Below, one piece after another: positions 38,701 to 47,366 of a DNA stretch of 64,000 nucleotides. Position numbers and translations under genes: made by a program. The stretch is from the NCBI GenBank assembly GCA_018399285.1, contig JAGYOW010000010.1, positions 1-64,000 on the forward strand, read 5' to 3'. Source of the DNA: Desulfotignum sp. GTDB lineage: Bacteria; Desulfobacterota; Desulfobacteria; Desulfobacterales; Desulfobacteraceae. The notes under the pieces are model-generated. The model made no database searches. It was not told where the DNA came from and saw only the letters and a list, made by a program, of their open reading frames with translations. The number at the start of each line of letters is the position of its first letter. Position 1 is the first letter of the stretch.

Positions 38701-41700
38701 TGTTGGGGCCTTTGGCCTGATGATCTTGGCCAGGTGAGCCGATCCCAGGGCAGGCATTGGCCAGAAAATTTCTATCAAAGGTATAGGCGGAAAATCTGCG
38801 TTTTCTGGCCTTGGACTTGAAGAACCATTCCGTGAGCGATTCTTTGATGTCGATCTCCTTGATGCGCTCCATCAGAAAATAGTAGATCTTTTCAAATTCT
38901 TCATGGGGCCGCAGAAAAAACCGCTCATAAAAGTATTTTTCCAGTTCCGCCATCAGGGTTTCGCCGCTGGGCCACAACGAGGTGATGATCACCCCGGTGT
39001 CTTCCTGCATCTCTAACGGCAGGGCAAACCCTTCCGGCACCATGCTTCGGCCGCCCTTCATTTTCTTGTACTGCATCACCAGAGGAATATGCGCGTCTTT
39101 GAGGGCTTCAATGCCTGCGGCAATGCCCAGAGACATGGCCACATCATACTGTTCCTTGATGCCGTATTCATCGGTGAGATCAAAATACCCCAGCTGGCCG
39201 GCCAGATGGATCACATCCTCGGTGCGGGTGATCTGAACGAACCGGGCATTGCCGTCCGGCTGTTTGTACAGTTTGGTGATGTTCTTGTCCGTGATCCGCT
39301 CCTGGGCTTCCAGGGTCAGGGGTTCAATAAAATTTTCCCCGTTGAGAATGGCATTGAAATTGTCCGTGGCAAACACCCGCCGGCCCTTGCCGGGCAGGCC
39401 CACGGACACGCCGGAGATCAGAATGCGGCCGGTGTTGAAATCAAACCGGTCCATGGCATGAATGGCCGCCTCGCGTTTCTGGCGCTCAAACTCCTGATAC
39501 AGGATCTGGTCCAGCTGTTCCTTGTTTTCTTCCTTGAATTGTTCAAAATCATGGGACAGGTTCATCCGGGGCAGGGCCTCCTCCAAAACGGGTTCACTTG
39601 TCTGTTCATCCGGTGTTGCCGGCAGTGCGGGCAGGTCTTCCGGCGGATGCTCAAACAGGCTGTTGCAGCCGATCAGGTATTGCCGGCAGGCTTCAAACGC
39701 TGCCACTTCCCCCTGCCGGGTATCCACAGACACGGCCGTGCCGTAGTCTCCGATGTTGATGTGTTTGAGCAGGTTTACCAGGAGCCGGGAAGGCCCGATC
39801 TCGATAAAATGGGTCCGGCCGGACACATACACGTTTTCCACGGACCGGATGAACTCCACCGGGGACACGATCTGCCGGGCCAGAAGATCCTTGACCTCTT
39901 TTTCACTTTCCGGATAGGGCCGGGCCAGGGTGTTGGAGATGATCCGGTTGAACCGGGTCTTGTTAAAGGTCAGGGTATCCAGGAACGCTCTCAGTTCGTC
40001 CGCAGCCGGCTGGAGCAGCGGGGTGTGAAACGCCCCCGTGAGATTGAGCTTCTTGTACGACACTTCCTGCTGGGACAAAAAGGTACAGAAATTGTCGATG
40101 GCTTCGGCTTTGCCGGACACGGCCGTCTGTTTTTCACTGTTTTTGTTGGTGATATAAATATCGGAGATAAAGGATTGGCGCAGCAATGCTTGTGTGTCTT
40201 TTTCATTTTTAAACACCACCATGATTTTTCCCGGCTGCTTCAGGGTGCTCTCGTACATGAGATCCGAGCGCTTGATGATCAGGCGCAAGGCATCTTCAAA
40301 CCCCAGCATGCCCGAACAGAACAATGCCGTGTATTCCCCCACGGAATGGCCGATGAAATAGTCCGGGGTAAACCCTTCTTTCGCCAGGCGGGAACAGATG
40401 GCGGCTGAAGACAGAAACACGGCCGGCTGGGTGTTCTGGGTGGAATTCAGGGCCGGGTCGTCCCCGAACATCATGTCCAGGATGGAATATCCCCGCACGT
40501 CAAAAAAGACGGCATCCCCTTTGTCCAGCACTTTTCGAACATGGGCGTCCGCTTCATACAGCTGTTTCATCATGCCCGGCCGCTGGGCCCCCTGGCCGGA
40601 CAGCAACGCCACCATGCGCAGTTTTTTGCCGCCGGGGCCCGCAGAATAGGCCGTGTCCGTCACCACCAGGTCATCGCCGGACACCTGGCGGTATTCCGCT
40701 TCGATCACGGGCTGGTCCGGGGCCGCGTCTTTCAGATCCAGAACCCGGGGCAGGGTGCCCATGATCAGATGGGCGTGATTGCCACCGATACCGTTGACAT
40801 TGGCGGCAAACCGCAGGGGCTGTCCCGGTTTTCTGTCAACCGGCTTTGTGGCGGGGGTCAATACCTTGCTGTGGTTCAGCGTGGAATGATCCGCATCATA
40901 ATTGAAATCCGGCAGAATCTGGCCTTTCTGGTTCATGAGCATGAGCTTGGCCATGGCCACGGCCGGATTGGCCGCCTTGAAATACCCGAACTGGGGCTTG
41001 ATATTGCCGCAGTGCATTTTATGGGAAAAGCTGGCCTGGATCACCTGCTGCTCGACCATGTCCCCGAACACATTGGAAAACGCGAACAGATCCAGGTGGT
41101 TGATGTCTGACTTGCGGATGCCGGACCGCTGGTAGGCCTCGTTGATCACGGATTTAAAGGTCTGCTCCGACGGGGCCAGCAGATGATCGGGCACGGACGA
41201 GCGCACGGTGCAGTCATGAATCTCGCCTAAAATCGTCATGCCCGCTTCCCGGGCTTTTTTCAGGGTGGTCAGCACATGGATGGCGGCCCCTTCTCCCATC
41301 ACATACCCCTGGGCCCGGCTGTCAAAAAAGTATCCGTTTGTTCCGGACAAAAGCCCTAAGCGTTTGAACGCCATGAGCACGGCCGGGTAAAGGTTGCAGT
41401 CCACCCCGCCGGCCAGGACAAAATCCAGATCCCTGTGCTTGAGCATCCGGGCCGCGTTCCGGATGGCAATGGTGGCTGAGGCGCAGGAAGCGTCGACCAC
41501 GTAGTTGGCCCCGTTGAGCCCGAAATGGTTGGCAATACGTCCGGAAATAATGTTGGACAGCAGCCCCGGCGTGGTGTCTTCATTGTTTTCCGGAATGGTG
41601 TTCCGGATCACGGCCAGCAGATCGTCGGCCACGGCCTTTGCCCGGGATTTGTCCACGCCTTCGGCGTTTGTCACGGCATTGGCGATGACCTGTTTTCTCA

Positions 41701-41845
41701 CCCGGATGATGTTCTTGCTCTGGCGCTCCCCGGCAATGGTGCCTAAGATGACCCCGGTTCTGGCCGGCCCGCCGTCCACGGATGACAGACCGGACGAGGC
41801 CAGGGCCTCATCTGCGGCCTCCAGCCCGAAAATCGGCCCGCTCAA
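38561..41845 (-). CDS. lipid megasynthase part 2: KS2 (histidine-less), acyltransferase, start of KS3
   Basis: An open frame of 1094 aa. KS2 has its Cys at 121 (DASCASA), but both catalytic His are replaced: the HGTGT segment reads LFAFSNVFGD with Phe254, and the KxxxGH segment reads KPQFGYFKAAN with Tyr288. The AT domain (about 410-700) has the nucleophile Ser501 in GHSVGEY and AFHTPLL for the partner His, consistent with malonyl transfer. A helical linker leads to KS3 near 800 (ILISGVSVGLPGKGRRVF). The KS3 nucleophile region SACASTTLA is readable in the next frame near 38690, after a frame change. The last 60 residues of the open frame are therefore out of frame. Confidence 0.85.
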   Translation of the reverse strand: MSGPIFGLEAADEALASSGLSSVDGGPARTGVILGTIAGERQSKNIIRVRKQVIANAVTNAEGVDKSRAKAVADDLLAVIRNTIPENNEDTTPGLLSNIISGRIANHFGLNGANYVVDASCASATIAIRNAARMLKHRDLDFVLAGGVDCNLYPAVLMAFKRLGLLSGTNGYFFDSRAQGYVMGEGAAIHVLTTLKKAREAGMTILGEIHDCTVRSSVPDHLLAPSEQTFKSVINEAYQRSGIRKSDINHLDLFAFSNVFGDMVEQQVIQASFSHKMHCGNIKPQFGYFKAANPAVAMAKLMLMNQKGQILPDFNYDADHSTLNHSKVLTPATKPVDRKPGQPLRFAANVNGIGGNHAHLIMGTLPRVLDLKDAAPDQPVIEAEYRQVSGDDLVVTDTAYSAGPGGKKLRMVALLSGQGAQRPGMMKQLYEADAHVRKVLDKGDAVFFDVRGYSILDMMFGDDPALNSTQNTQPAVFLSSAAICSRLAKEGFTPDYFIGHSVGEYTALFCSGMLGFEDALRLIIKRSDLMYESTLKQPGKIMVVFKNEKDTQALLRQSFISDIYITNKNSEKQTAVSGKAEAIDNFCTFLSQQEVSYKKLNLTGAFHTPLLQPAADELRAFLDTLTFNKTRFNRIISNTLARPYPESEKEVKDLLARQIVSPVEFIRSVENVYVSGRTHFIEIGPSRLLVNLLKHINIGDYGTAVSVDTRQGEVAAFEACRQYLIGCNSLFEHPPEDLPALPATPDEQTSEPVLEEALPRMNLSHDFEQFKEENKEQLDQILYQEFERQKREAAIHAMDRFDFNTGRILISGVSVGLPGKGRRVFATDNFNAILNGENFIEPLTLEAQERITDKNITKLYKQPDGNARFVQITRTEDVIHLAGQLGYFDLTDEYGIKEQYDVAMSLGIAAGIEALKDAHIPLVMQYKKMKGGRSMVPEGFALPLEMQEDTGVIITSLWPSGETLMAELEKYFYERFFLRPHEEFEKIYYFLMERIKEIDIKESLTEWFFKSKARKRRFSAYTFDRNFLANACPGIGSPGQDHQAKGPNTLIVVRVCFHHAGHQYARTGSARAGASGCWWWAVKTPRLRAKETSG

Positions 41846-42359
41846 TGGATTTTACCATGGTGGGGGCATCCGGTACTTAAGATTGTTGAATTTAAAGTCT
41901 TTGACCACCCCGGCCTTGACTTCAGGCAGGTGATAAATGGAATTTTCAGGAAACGCGGCATAGGCTTTTGTGTCAAATGATCCTCCCCCAGCGGGGTGAC
42001 CTGTTTTTCGCCGCTGCTCAGTTTTTCCCAGAACATCTGCGTGTTTGTTGCACCGGCAGAAACACGCCCAGTCCGGCCACCACGATGCGGTCATCATTGA
42101 AATCATGGGCCGGATTTGAAAACATATCCGGAAAGGGGCAGATATGAGTCAACCATCTCCTGCACCACCACATGGTAGTTGATGCCGCCGAACCCATAGG
42201 AAGATACGGCTGCTCCGGGGCGCGTTTTCCGGGCGCTGCCATTCTTCCGGATCTTTGACGATAAAAAGCGAAGAATTTGACAGATCATGGTTTTTAGACA
42301 GGGTTTCAAACTGCCCGTTGGGGGCAGCATGCCCTTGTCCACCGCCAAAAGCGCCTTGA
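41846..42359 (-). CDS. lipid megasynthase: end of ketosynthase 1 and start of ketosynthase 2, frameshifted
   Basis: Joining two frames recovers coding sequence between the two long open pieces. One frame continues KS1 with LLAVDKGMLPPTGSLK and the end motif SSYGFGGINYHVVV. A second opens KS2 with DDRIVVAGLGVFLPG, then NTQMFWEKLSSGEKQVTPLGED. The phrase AYAAFPENSIYHLPEVKAGVV follows in another frame and joins the downstream frame at about 41845. At least three frame changes occur in 500 bases. One, near 42450, is explained by a lost T in a run of three; sequencing error is favoured. Confidence 0.65.
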
Positions 42360-45300
42360 TCAGCCCGGCGGTCCCCGCCGCCCCCAGCAGATGCCCGATC
42401 TGGGACTTGATGGAGGAGATGCCGGCATGGTTGTCTTTGTACCGGAATTCAGGGTTTCCAGCTCCGCGGCATCCCCGATGGTGGTGGAGGTGCCGTGGGC
42501 TTCGATGAACCCGATGTCAGCGGGAGAGATTTCCGGCCGGGTGTGTTCAAAGCAGCGCTGAACGCTCAATACCTGGCCCCGGGGGTTGGGGGCGGCAATG
42601 GACTTGCCCCGGCCGTCGGAAGAGGCCCCGATCCCGTTGACCACCCCCAGGATCCGGTCGTTGTCCCGGATGGCGTCTTTCATGCGCTTGAGCACAAACA
42701 CCACAGACCCTTCTCCCAGCACAAACCCGTCGGCCCGCTGATCAAAAGGATAGGATCCCCTGGCTGACAAGGTCCCCATTTTGGCGAACCCGATAAAGGA
42801 TTCCGGGGCCAGGTGGGTGTTGACCCCGCCCACGATCACCTGGTCATGCTCGCCGGAGAGCAGCTCGCCGATTCCCGCTTCCAGAGCTGTGATGGACGAG
42901 GCGCAGGCCGCATCCACAATATAGTTGGCCCCCCGGACCCCTAAGTGCCGGGCGATGCGGGACGCCTCGATGTTTAAAAGAATCCCGTGCACCGGGTCAT
43001 ACCCTTTATGTTCCCCTTCCAGTTGTGATTGAAGGTTTTCTCGAATACTGGTTTTTTCATCTTCGGACAGCGCAGCCCAGGCCTCGGTTTTTTCCATCAT
43101 GGACAGAATCTGGGGGAACCAGTATTTGAGCTGCAATGTGTTGCCCAGTTCATTGGACAGGCAGGTGGCGATGATCACGGCGGTTCTCTGGGGATCTTCA
43201 CAGATCAACTGATCCTTGTCATCCACAAGGCCGGCATTTTCCACGGCTTTGTAAGCGGTCTGCAACACCATCTGCTGGCTCCGGGACAACCGTTTGGCCT
43301 TGTCCGGGGCATACCCGAACCGTTCATGATCAAATTGAAAATCATCCACCACTCCAGCCAGAATGGTGTAGGTTCTGTCTTCGGCAGTCCGGTCCGGACT
43401 GTAATACAGATCTTTGTCAAACCGGTGGTCCGGCATGGGTTTGATGGCGTATTTTTTTCCCAGGATATTGTCCCACAGGGCATCCGGGGTGTCGGCACCC
43501 GGCAGGGTACATCCCATGCCAACCACGGCAATCTCGTCGTTGATCCGGTTTTTCGGGCTGAAAAGGACCTCCAGCTGGTTCAGGTGATGAAACAATCGGG
43601 ATTTGGCCGTAAAATAAGTCTCATGGATCTGTTGAATGGTGACATCCTTTTTAAAGAACGCCAGGCTGTCTCCCACCAGAAAATTGCCTTTTTCCCGGTG
43701 TTCCTCATCCTTGAACCAGGTGTAGTACTGCTCTCCGGGCCGTTTGAAATCCGGCATAAACCCTTTTGCGCCGATCAGCAAAGACCCGATGTTTTTCTTT
43801 TCAAAGGCCCGCTTGCGTTCATCCAGGCCGACCTTGTCCAGGATCATGTTGTCTTCCAGTTCTTTCATTCTTTTTGCAAATGGCGTAGGCGCGGTGCGGG
43901 AAGCCAGGCCCAGACTTTTGCCGATCACCACGGTCTCATCTTTTTCAATGATGATATCCTGGTATTGTTTGGTGACACTCCGGGTTTTTACGATCTCCTG
44001 GGAAAACAGATAGGCCGTGCCCACCTGCAAGCCGATGGCAGCGCCTTTTTTGGCCAGAAACGAGGTCATGCCGGAGATGAAAAACGAGGCAAAACAGGTG
44101 GAGATGCCGCCGGCAAACACCAGCGAGATTTTTGACAAATCCTGATTCCGGCTCACCAGCGTTTCAATGGCCCCTTCCCACAGCACCAGGGAAGACAGAA
44201 ACCCCACATGTCCCCCGGCTTCCCCGCCTTCGAAAATGAACCGGATGCATCCGCTTTTCAATGCATTTTCCATCATGGGCACGGACGGGGTGTGCAGATA
44301 GGTTTTGGTGCCGGCCGCCTCCAGGTCCCGCACCTGGGAGGGAATGCCCCCGGCAAACAGGGCAAAGGGGATCTTGTATTTTTTCACCATGTCCAGATGC
44401 TTGTGCACCATGGGGTTGAACGCTTCAATGCCCACCAGGCCGGCCCCGCAGTTAGACACTTTTTTCTTTCCTTTAGACAGCATCTCATCGGCCAGAGACG
44501 CGGGCAAAGATCCCACGGCAAAAAACGGCAGGGCCCCGGCATCCAGCACTTTTGCCGCAAATTCCGGGTTGTCGGATATATTGGCCATGGGCCCCTGGAT
44601 CAAGGGCAGCCGGGTGTTCTGGTTCCGGGCGAACGGTGAGTTTTCTTTCACCGGGTCAAACGCATCCACACAGTCGAGCACCTGGCCCAGCGTAACAAAA
44701 AAATCATGGATCATCTCAGACAGTTTATGGGATTTTTTTGCCATATGCCGGGCAAACAGCCCGTCCTGTCCCATGAAGAACAGCGACTGGACAAACGGGG
44801 CCTGGGTATCGTTCAATGCGATGATCTGAGAGGCTATTTTTTCATACAGCTGCTGTTCTCCGTTTTCCTGTTCTCCCAGCAGCACGGCGTCCTGCTTCAG
44901 GTCTCTGACCACTTTAGTGCCCAGTTTGGCAAATACCCGGAACACCTGTTTGTCCTGGATGCTGATCTCTGTGGAATCGCCCTCCTCCACCATGGCCAGC
45001 AGATTTTTAAAGGCCGGGGACACCGGCGCTTCGTCTGCCAGCAGCACCTGGGTATCCATGACAAAACCGGACACCCCGGCGGCCAGCATGCCCGCACCTG
45101 TGTACTGTCCCACCCCGCCGTGAACAAACACCGGCCGGTTCTGGTGTTTCAGGTACCACTGCATGAGAATGAAAGAAGAGTATTTGGACACCTGTCCGGC
45201 GGCCTCGTTGCCCTTGAGGATCAGGCCATGGGGATCGGCTTGATCAATCCGGGCGGTCAGGCCGATATCCTTGATCTCCAGCAACACCCGGGTGTCGCCT

Positions 45301-45611
45301 AAATTCGGCTTTTCAAGGGTGTCACCTGTTTTAGATACGGGCATCACCACCAGGTCCAGGTTGGATACCGGCTGTTTTTCCAGGGCTTTGAGCACCGGTA
45401 AATCCAATGATGCCAGCCGGATACCGAAAACAATATTTTCTTTGGACAACTGAAGGATCTTTTGCAGGATCTCTTTGCTGTCCAGAAATTCAGTGTCAAA
45501 CACAGGCAAAGCCCCCGCCGCATAAACAGCGTGAAAATAAGCAAGGTCAAACACCTTGACCGGGGTGTAGATCATCAGCGGCAGCCGGGAGTGCAAAATG
45601 CGTGTTATCAT
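42360..45611 (-). CDS. lipid megasynthase part 1: tandem NPD/enoyl reductase-like barrels and ketosynthase 1
   Basis: An open frame of 1083 aa. Residues 1-330 and 335-640 are two consecutive TIM-barrel domains of the nitronate monooxygenase / PfaD enoyl-reductase family; they begin RLPLMIYTPV and RLPLIQGPM. Barrel 2 keeps the FMN-site phrase GGEAGGHVG with His468. In barrel 1 the aligned phrase is GNEAAGQVS, with Gln140 in place of His. From about 690, KS1 starts IAVVGMGCTLPG, has its nucleophile Cys903 in DAACASS and His1039 in EAHGTST. The frame then breaks near 42450; the next frame supplies KSQIGHLLGAAGTAG with the third catalytic residue, so KS1 looks active. The ATG at 45611 lies about 95 bases after a predicted sigma-54 start site. 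Confidence 0.85.
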   Translation of the reverse strand: MITRILHSRLPLMIYTPVKVFDLAYFHAVYAAGALPVFDTEFLDSKEILQKILQLSKENIVFGIRLASLDLPVLKALEKQPVSNLDLVVMPVSKTGDTLEKPNLGDTRVLLEIKDIGLTARIDQADPHGLILKGNEAAGQVSKYSSFILMQWYLKHQNRPVFVHGGVGQYTGAGMLAAGVSGFVMDTQVLLADEAPVSPAFKNLLAMVEEGDSTEISIQDKQVFRVFAKLGTKVVRDLKQDAVLLGEQENGEQQLYEKIASQIIALNDTQAPFVQSLFFMGQDGLFARHMAKKSHKLSEMIHDFFVTLGQVLDCVDAFDPVKENSPFARNQNTRLPLIQGPMANISDNPEFAAKVLDAGALPFFAVGSLPASLADEMLSKGKKKVSNCGAGLVGIEAFNPMVHKHLDMVKKYKIPFALFAGGIPSQVRDLEAAGTKTYLHTPSVPMMENALKSGCIRFIFEGGEAGGHVGFLSSLVLWEGAIETLVSRNQDLSKISLVFAGGISTCFASFFISGMTSFLAKKGAAIGLQVGTAYLFSQEIVKTRSVTKQYQDIIIEKDETVVIGKSLGLASRTAPTPFAKRMKELEDNMILDKVGLDERKRAFEKKNIGSLLIGAKGFMPDFKRPGEQYYTWFKDEEHREKGNFLVGDSLAFFKKDVTIQQIHETYFTAKSRLFHHLNQLEVLFSPKNRINDEIAVVGMGCTLPGADTPDALWDNILGKKYAIKPMPDHRFDKDLYYSPDRTAEDRTYTILAGVVDDFQFDHERFGYAPDKAKRLSRSQQMVLQTAYKAVENAGLVDDKDQLICEDPQRTAVIIATCLSNELGNTLQLKYWFPQILSMMEKTEAWAALSEDEKTSIRENLQSQLEGEHKGYDPVHGILLNIEASRIARHLGVRGANYIVDAACASSITALEAGIGELLSGEHDQVIVGGVNTHLAPESFIGFAKMGTLSARGSYPFDQRADGFVLGEGSVVFVLKRMKDAIRDNDRILGVVNGIGASSDGRGKSIAAPNPRGQVLSVQRCFEHTRPEISPADIGFIEAHGTSTTIGDAAELETLNSGTKTTMPASPPSSPRSGICWGRRGPPG

Positions 45612-45684
45612 GGGAACTCTCCATTGGGAATTTTAGCGTTTTTGCCCCTGTCTTCTATCAACAGGAGCGAAAAACGGGATTGGG

Positions 45685-45700
45685 TTCAAATAATTTCATG
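45685..45700. repeat. direct repeat copy 1 flanking the megasynthase promoter
   Basis: ttcaaataatttcatg lies just downstream of the sigma-54 promoter of the megasynthase. It matches the copy at 45762-45777 except for one extra T in the second copy. Possible regulator site. Confidence 0.45.
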
Positions 45701-45718
45701 AGTATCCCCATAATGTTA

Positions 45719-45733
45719 TCAAAAACCATGCCA
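45719..45733 (-). promoter_or_regulatory. sigma-54 (-24/-12) promoter of the megasynthase
   Basis: On the minus strand TGGCAT, five bases (GGTTT), then TTGA matches the sigma-54 pattern with exact spacing and one mismatch in each box. It lies about 108 bases upstream of the megasynthase ATG, in the gap shared with a divergent sigma-54 activator gene. Confidence 0.6.
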
Positions 45734-45761
45734 CAAGGACAAAAACAGATAACACTCTGTA

Positions 45762-45777
45762 TTCAAATAATTTTCAT
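45762..45777. repeat. direct repeat copy 2 flanking the megasynthase promoter
   Basis: ttcaaataattttcat lies between the sigma-54 promoter and the divergent activator gene. With copy 1 at 45685 it brackets the promoter at a centre distance of about 77 bases, close to seven helical turns. Confidence 0.45.
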
Positions 45778-45878
45778 CTTATACGTCCCTTCGGTCCGAT
45801 TGCCTGAAATGTTTTATTCTTGCATTTTATGAACATTGGTTATACAAAAACGCACATGACCATACACAGGAACCCCCT

Positions 45879-47357
45879 ATGAAAAAAGCCGTACTGACCC
45901 AGACCGAGCGCCATTTTTTCAAAACCGTCCACAACGCGGCTTTTGCCAACCCGTTCAGTGAACTGCGGGAACGCCTGGATCAAAAAATCGCCGGGCTGTT
46001 CCCGTCTGCGGCCCGCCGGAAAAGCAAGGACATGTGCGTGCTGGAAGTGGACCGGCAGCTCAAAAAACTGGCCCGCCAGAACAGAGGCAACATCAATCAG
46101 TACACGGGAGAGGACCGGGAAGTGCTGCGGGTGGTGTATCTGTTCGATGTTTTCCATAAATTCCGGGACCGGTTTGATCAGCTGATCCAGGATCAGATCA
46201 CGGCCCAGGATGAGCCCGTGCCCGTGAATTTTGTGGATGAAGCCAGGGAAATGATGAAGGAAAAAGGGTTTTCCACCTCCCGGTTTTACCATTATTTTGC
46301 CCTGTCTTTTCAACTGCGCCGGGCATTTTATTTTATCTCAAACACCCTGGTGGGTGCCAGCCCCTGTATGAAAACCTTTAAAAAACACCTCTGGTACAAC
46401 GTGTTTACCTACAATATCGGGCTGTATGACCAGCATCTGTGGAACCGGATGGAAGATTTTTCCACACTGCTTCTAGGAGAGACCGGCACGGGCAAAGGCA
46501 CGGCCGCCCGAGCCATCGGCATGAGCGGATTCATTCCTTTTGACATAAAATGCGGCTGTTTTGTTCAAAGCTTCACCCGGGCGTTTTCCTCATTAAACCT
46601 GTCCCAGTATCCGGAAACCCTTTTGGAATCCGAACTGTTCGGTCACACCAAAGGGGCATTCACCGGGGCCGTGGAAGATTACCAGGGGGTGCTGGACCGG
46701 TGCAGCCCCCATGGCGCCATTCTTTTAGATGAAATTGGAGAGATCCCGGACCATATCCAGGTCAAACTGCTGCGGGTACTCCAGGAACGCACCTTTACCC
46801 CCGTGGGTGCCCATAGGCTGTCCCGTTTCAACGGCCGGGTCATTGCCGCCACCAACCGTCCGAAAAAAGAGATCATGGACGGCCGGGTCTTTAGAGAAGA
46901 TTTCTATTACCGGCTGTGCTCGGACATCATTGAAGTACCGCCCCTGCGCACCCGGATTCAACAGGATCCGGCCGAACTGGACACCCTCCTGGATTTCACG
47001 GTCACCCGCATGCTCGGTCTGGCGTCACCGAAAATCACGACCAAAATCAAAAGAATTATTGACCGCCGCTTGGGAAACCATTATAGCTGGCCTGGAAATG
47101 TCCGGGAACTGGAGCAATGTGTGAGAAGCGTGCTGCTCCGAAGAGATTACTTAGGCAAACAGGCGCCCGAAGACGTATCTCTTTCCAGTTTTCTGTGTCA
47201 GGGCATTCAGGCCCAGGATCTGCCGGTTTCCGACCTGTTGTCCGGATACTGCACCCTGTTGTATGAAACTTTGGGCACCTATGAAAAAGTGGCCCAAAAA
47301 ACCGGGCTGGACAGACGAACAGTCAAAAAATATATCATGACCCACAAACAGACATAA
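45879..47357 (+). CDS. sigma-54-dependent AAA+ activator with an unrecognised N-terminal domain
   Basis: A 492-aa cytoplasmic regulator. Residues 1-180 are helical and charged and match no receiver, PAS or GAF pattern that I can see. The AAA+ domain follows with Walker A GETGTGKG near 205, the sigma-54 contact loop in ELFGHTKGAFTGA near 250-262, Walker B GAILLDEIGE, and FREDFYYRL. YSWPGNVRELEQCV precedes a C-terminal Fis-like helix-turn-helix (KVAQKTGLDRRTVKKYI). All motifs needed for open-complex formation are present. It is divergent from the megasynthase and 9 bases upstream of the acyltransferase, so it probably activates the sigma-54 promoter at 45719. The input signal may be read by the novel N-terminal domain. 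Confidence 0.85.
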   Translation: MKKAVLTQTERHFFKTVHNAAFANPFSELRERLDQKIAGLFPSAARRKSKDMCVLEVDRQLKKLARQNRGNINQYTGEDREVLRVVYLFDVFHKFRDRFDQLIQDQITAQDEPVPVNFVDEAREMMKEKGFSTSRFYHYFALSFQLRRAFYFISNTLVGASPCMKTFKKHLWYNVFTYNIGLYDQHLWNRMEDFSTLLLGETGTGKGTAARAIGMSGFIPFDIKCGCFVQSFTRAFSSLNLSQYPETLLESELFGHTKGAFTGAVEDYQGVLDRCSPHGAILLDEIGEIPDHIQVKLLRVLQERTFTPVGAHRLSRFNGRVIAATNRPKKEIMDGRVFREDFYYRLCSDIIEVPPLRTRIQQDPAELDTLLDFTVTRMLGLASPKITTKIKRIIDRRLGNHYSWPGNVRELEQCVRSVLLRRDYLGKQAPEDVSLSSFLCQGIQAQDLPVSDLLSGYCTLLYETLGTYEKVAQKTGLDRRTVKKYIMTHKQT

Positions 47358-47366
47358 GGACCTTTC

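Larger units (their letters stand above)
33975..45611 (-). other. PUFA-synthase-like multidomain lipid synthase locus (whole extent)
   Basis: Read on the minus strand, about 11.6 kb encodes a continuous series of domains: NPD/enoyl-reductase-like barrel 1, barrel 2, KS1, KS2, AT, KS3, ACP1-3, KR and DH. If all frame breaks are repaired, this could be one protein of about 3,870 aa, because no ribosome-binding site plus start is obvious at the internal joints. Domain types are those of bacterial PUFA (Pfa) synthases, but the order, the fused enoyl reductase at the N-terminus and the triple KS differ from PfaABCD. Frame breaks cluster at 41.8-42.5 and 36.1-38.7 kb. No thioesterase domain or phosphopantetheinyl transferase gene is in the window. 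It likely builds a long-chain, possibly unsaturated or hydroxylated acyl product. Confidence 0.75.

Noticed and set aside
39089-40408. A 439-codon plus-strand frame inside the megasynthase
   Set aside because: It is antisense to the KS2-AT region, with low-complexity composition and no family signature.
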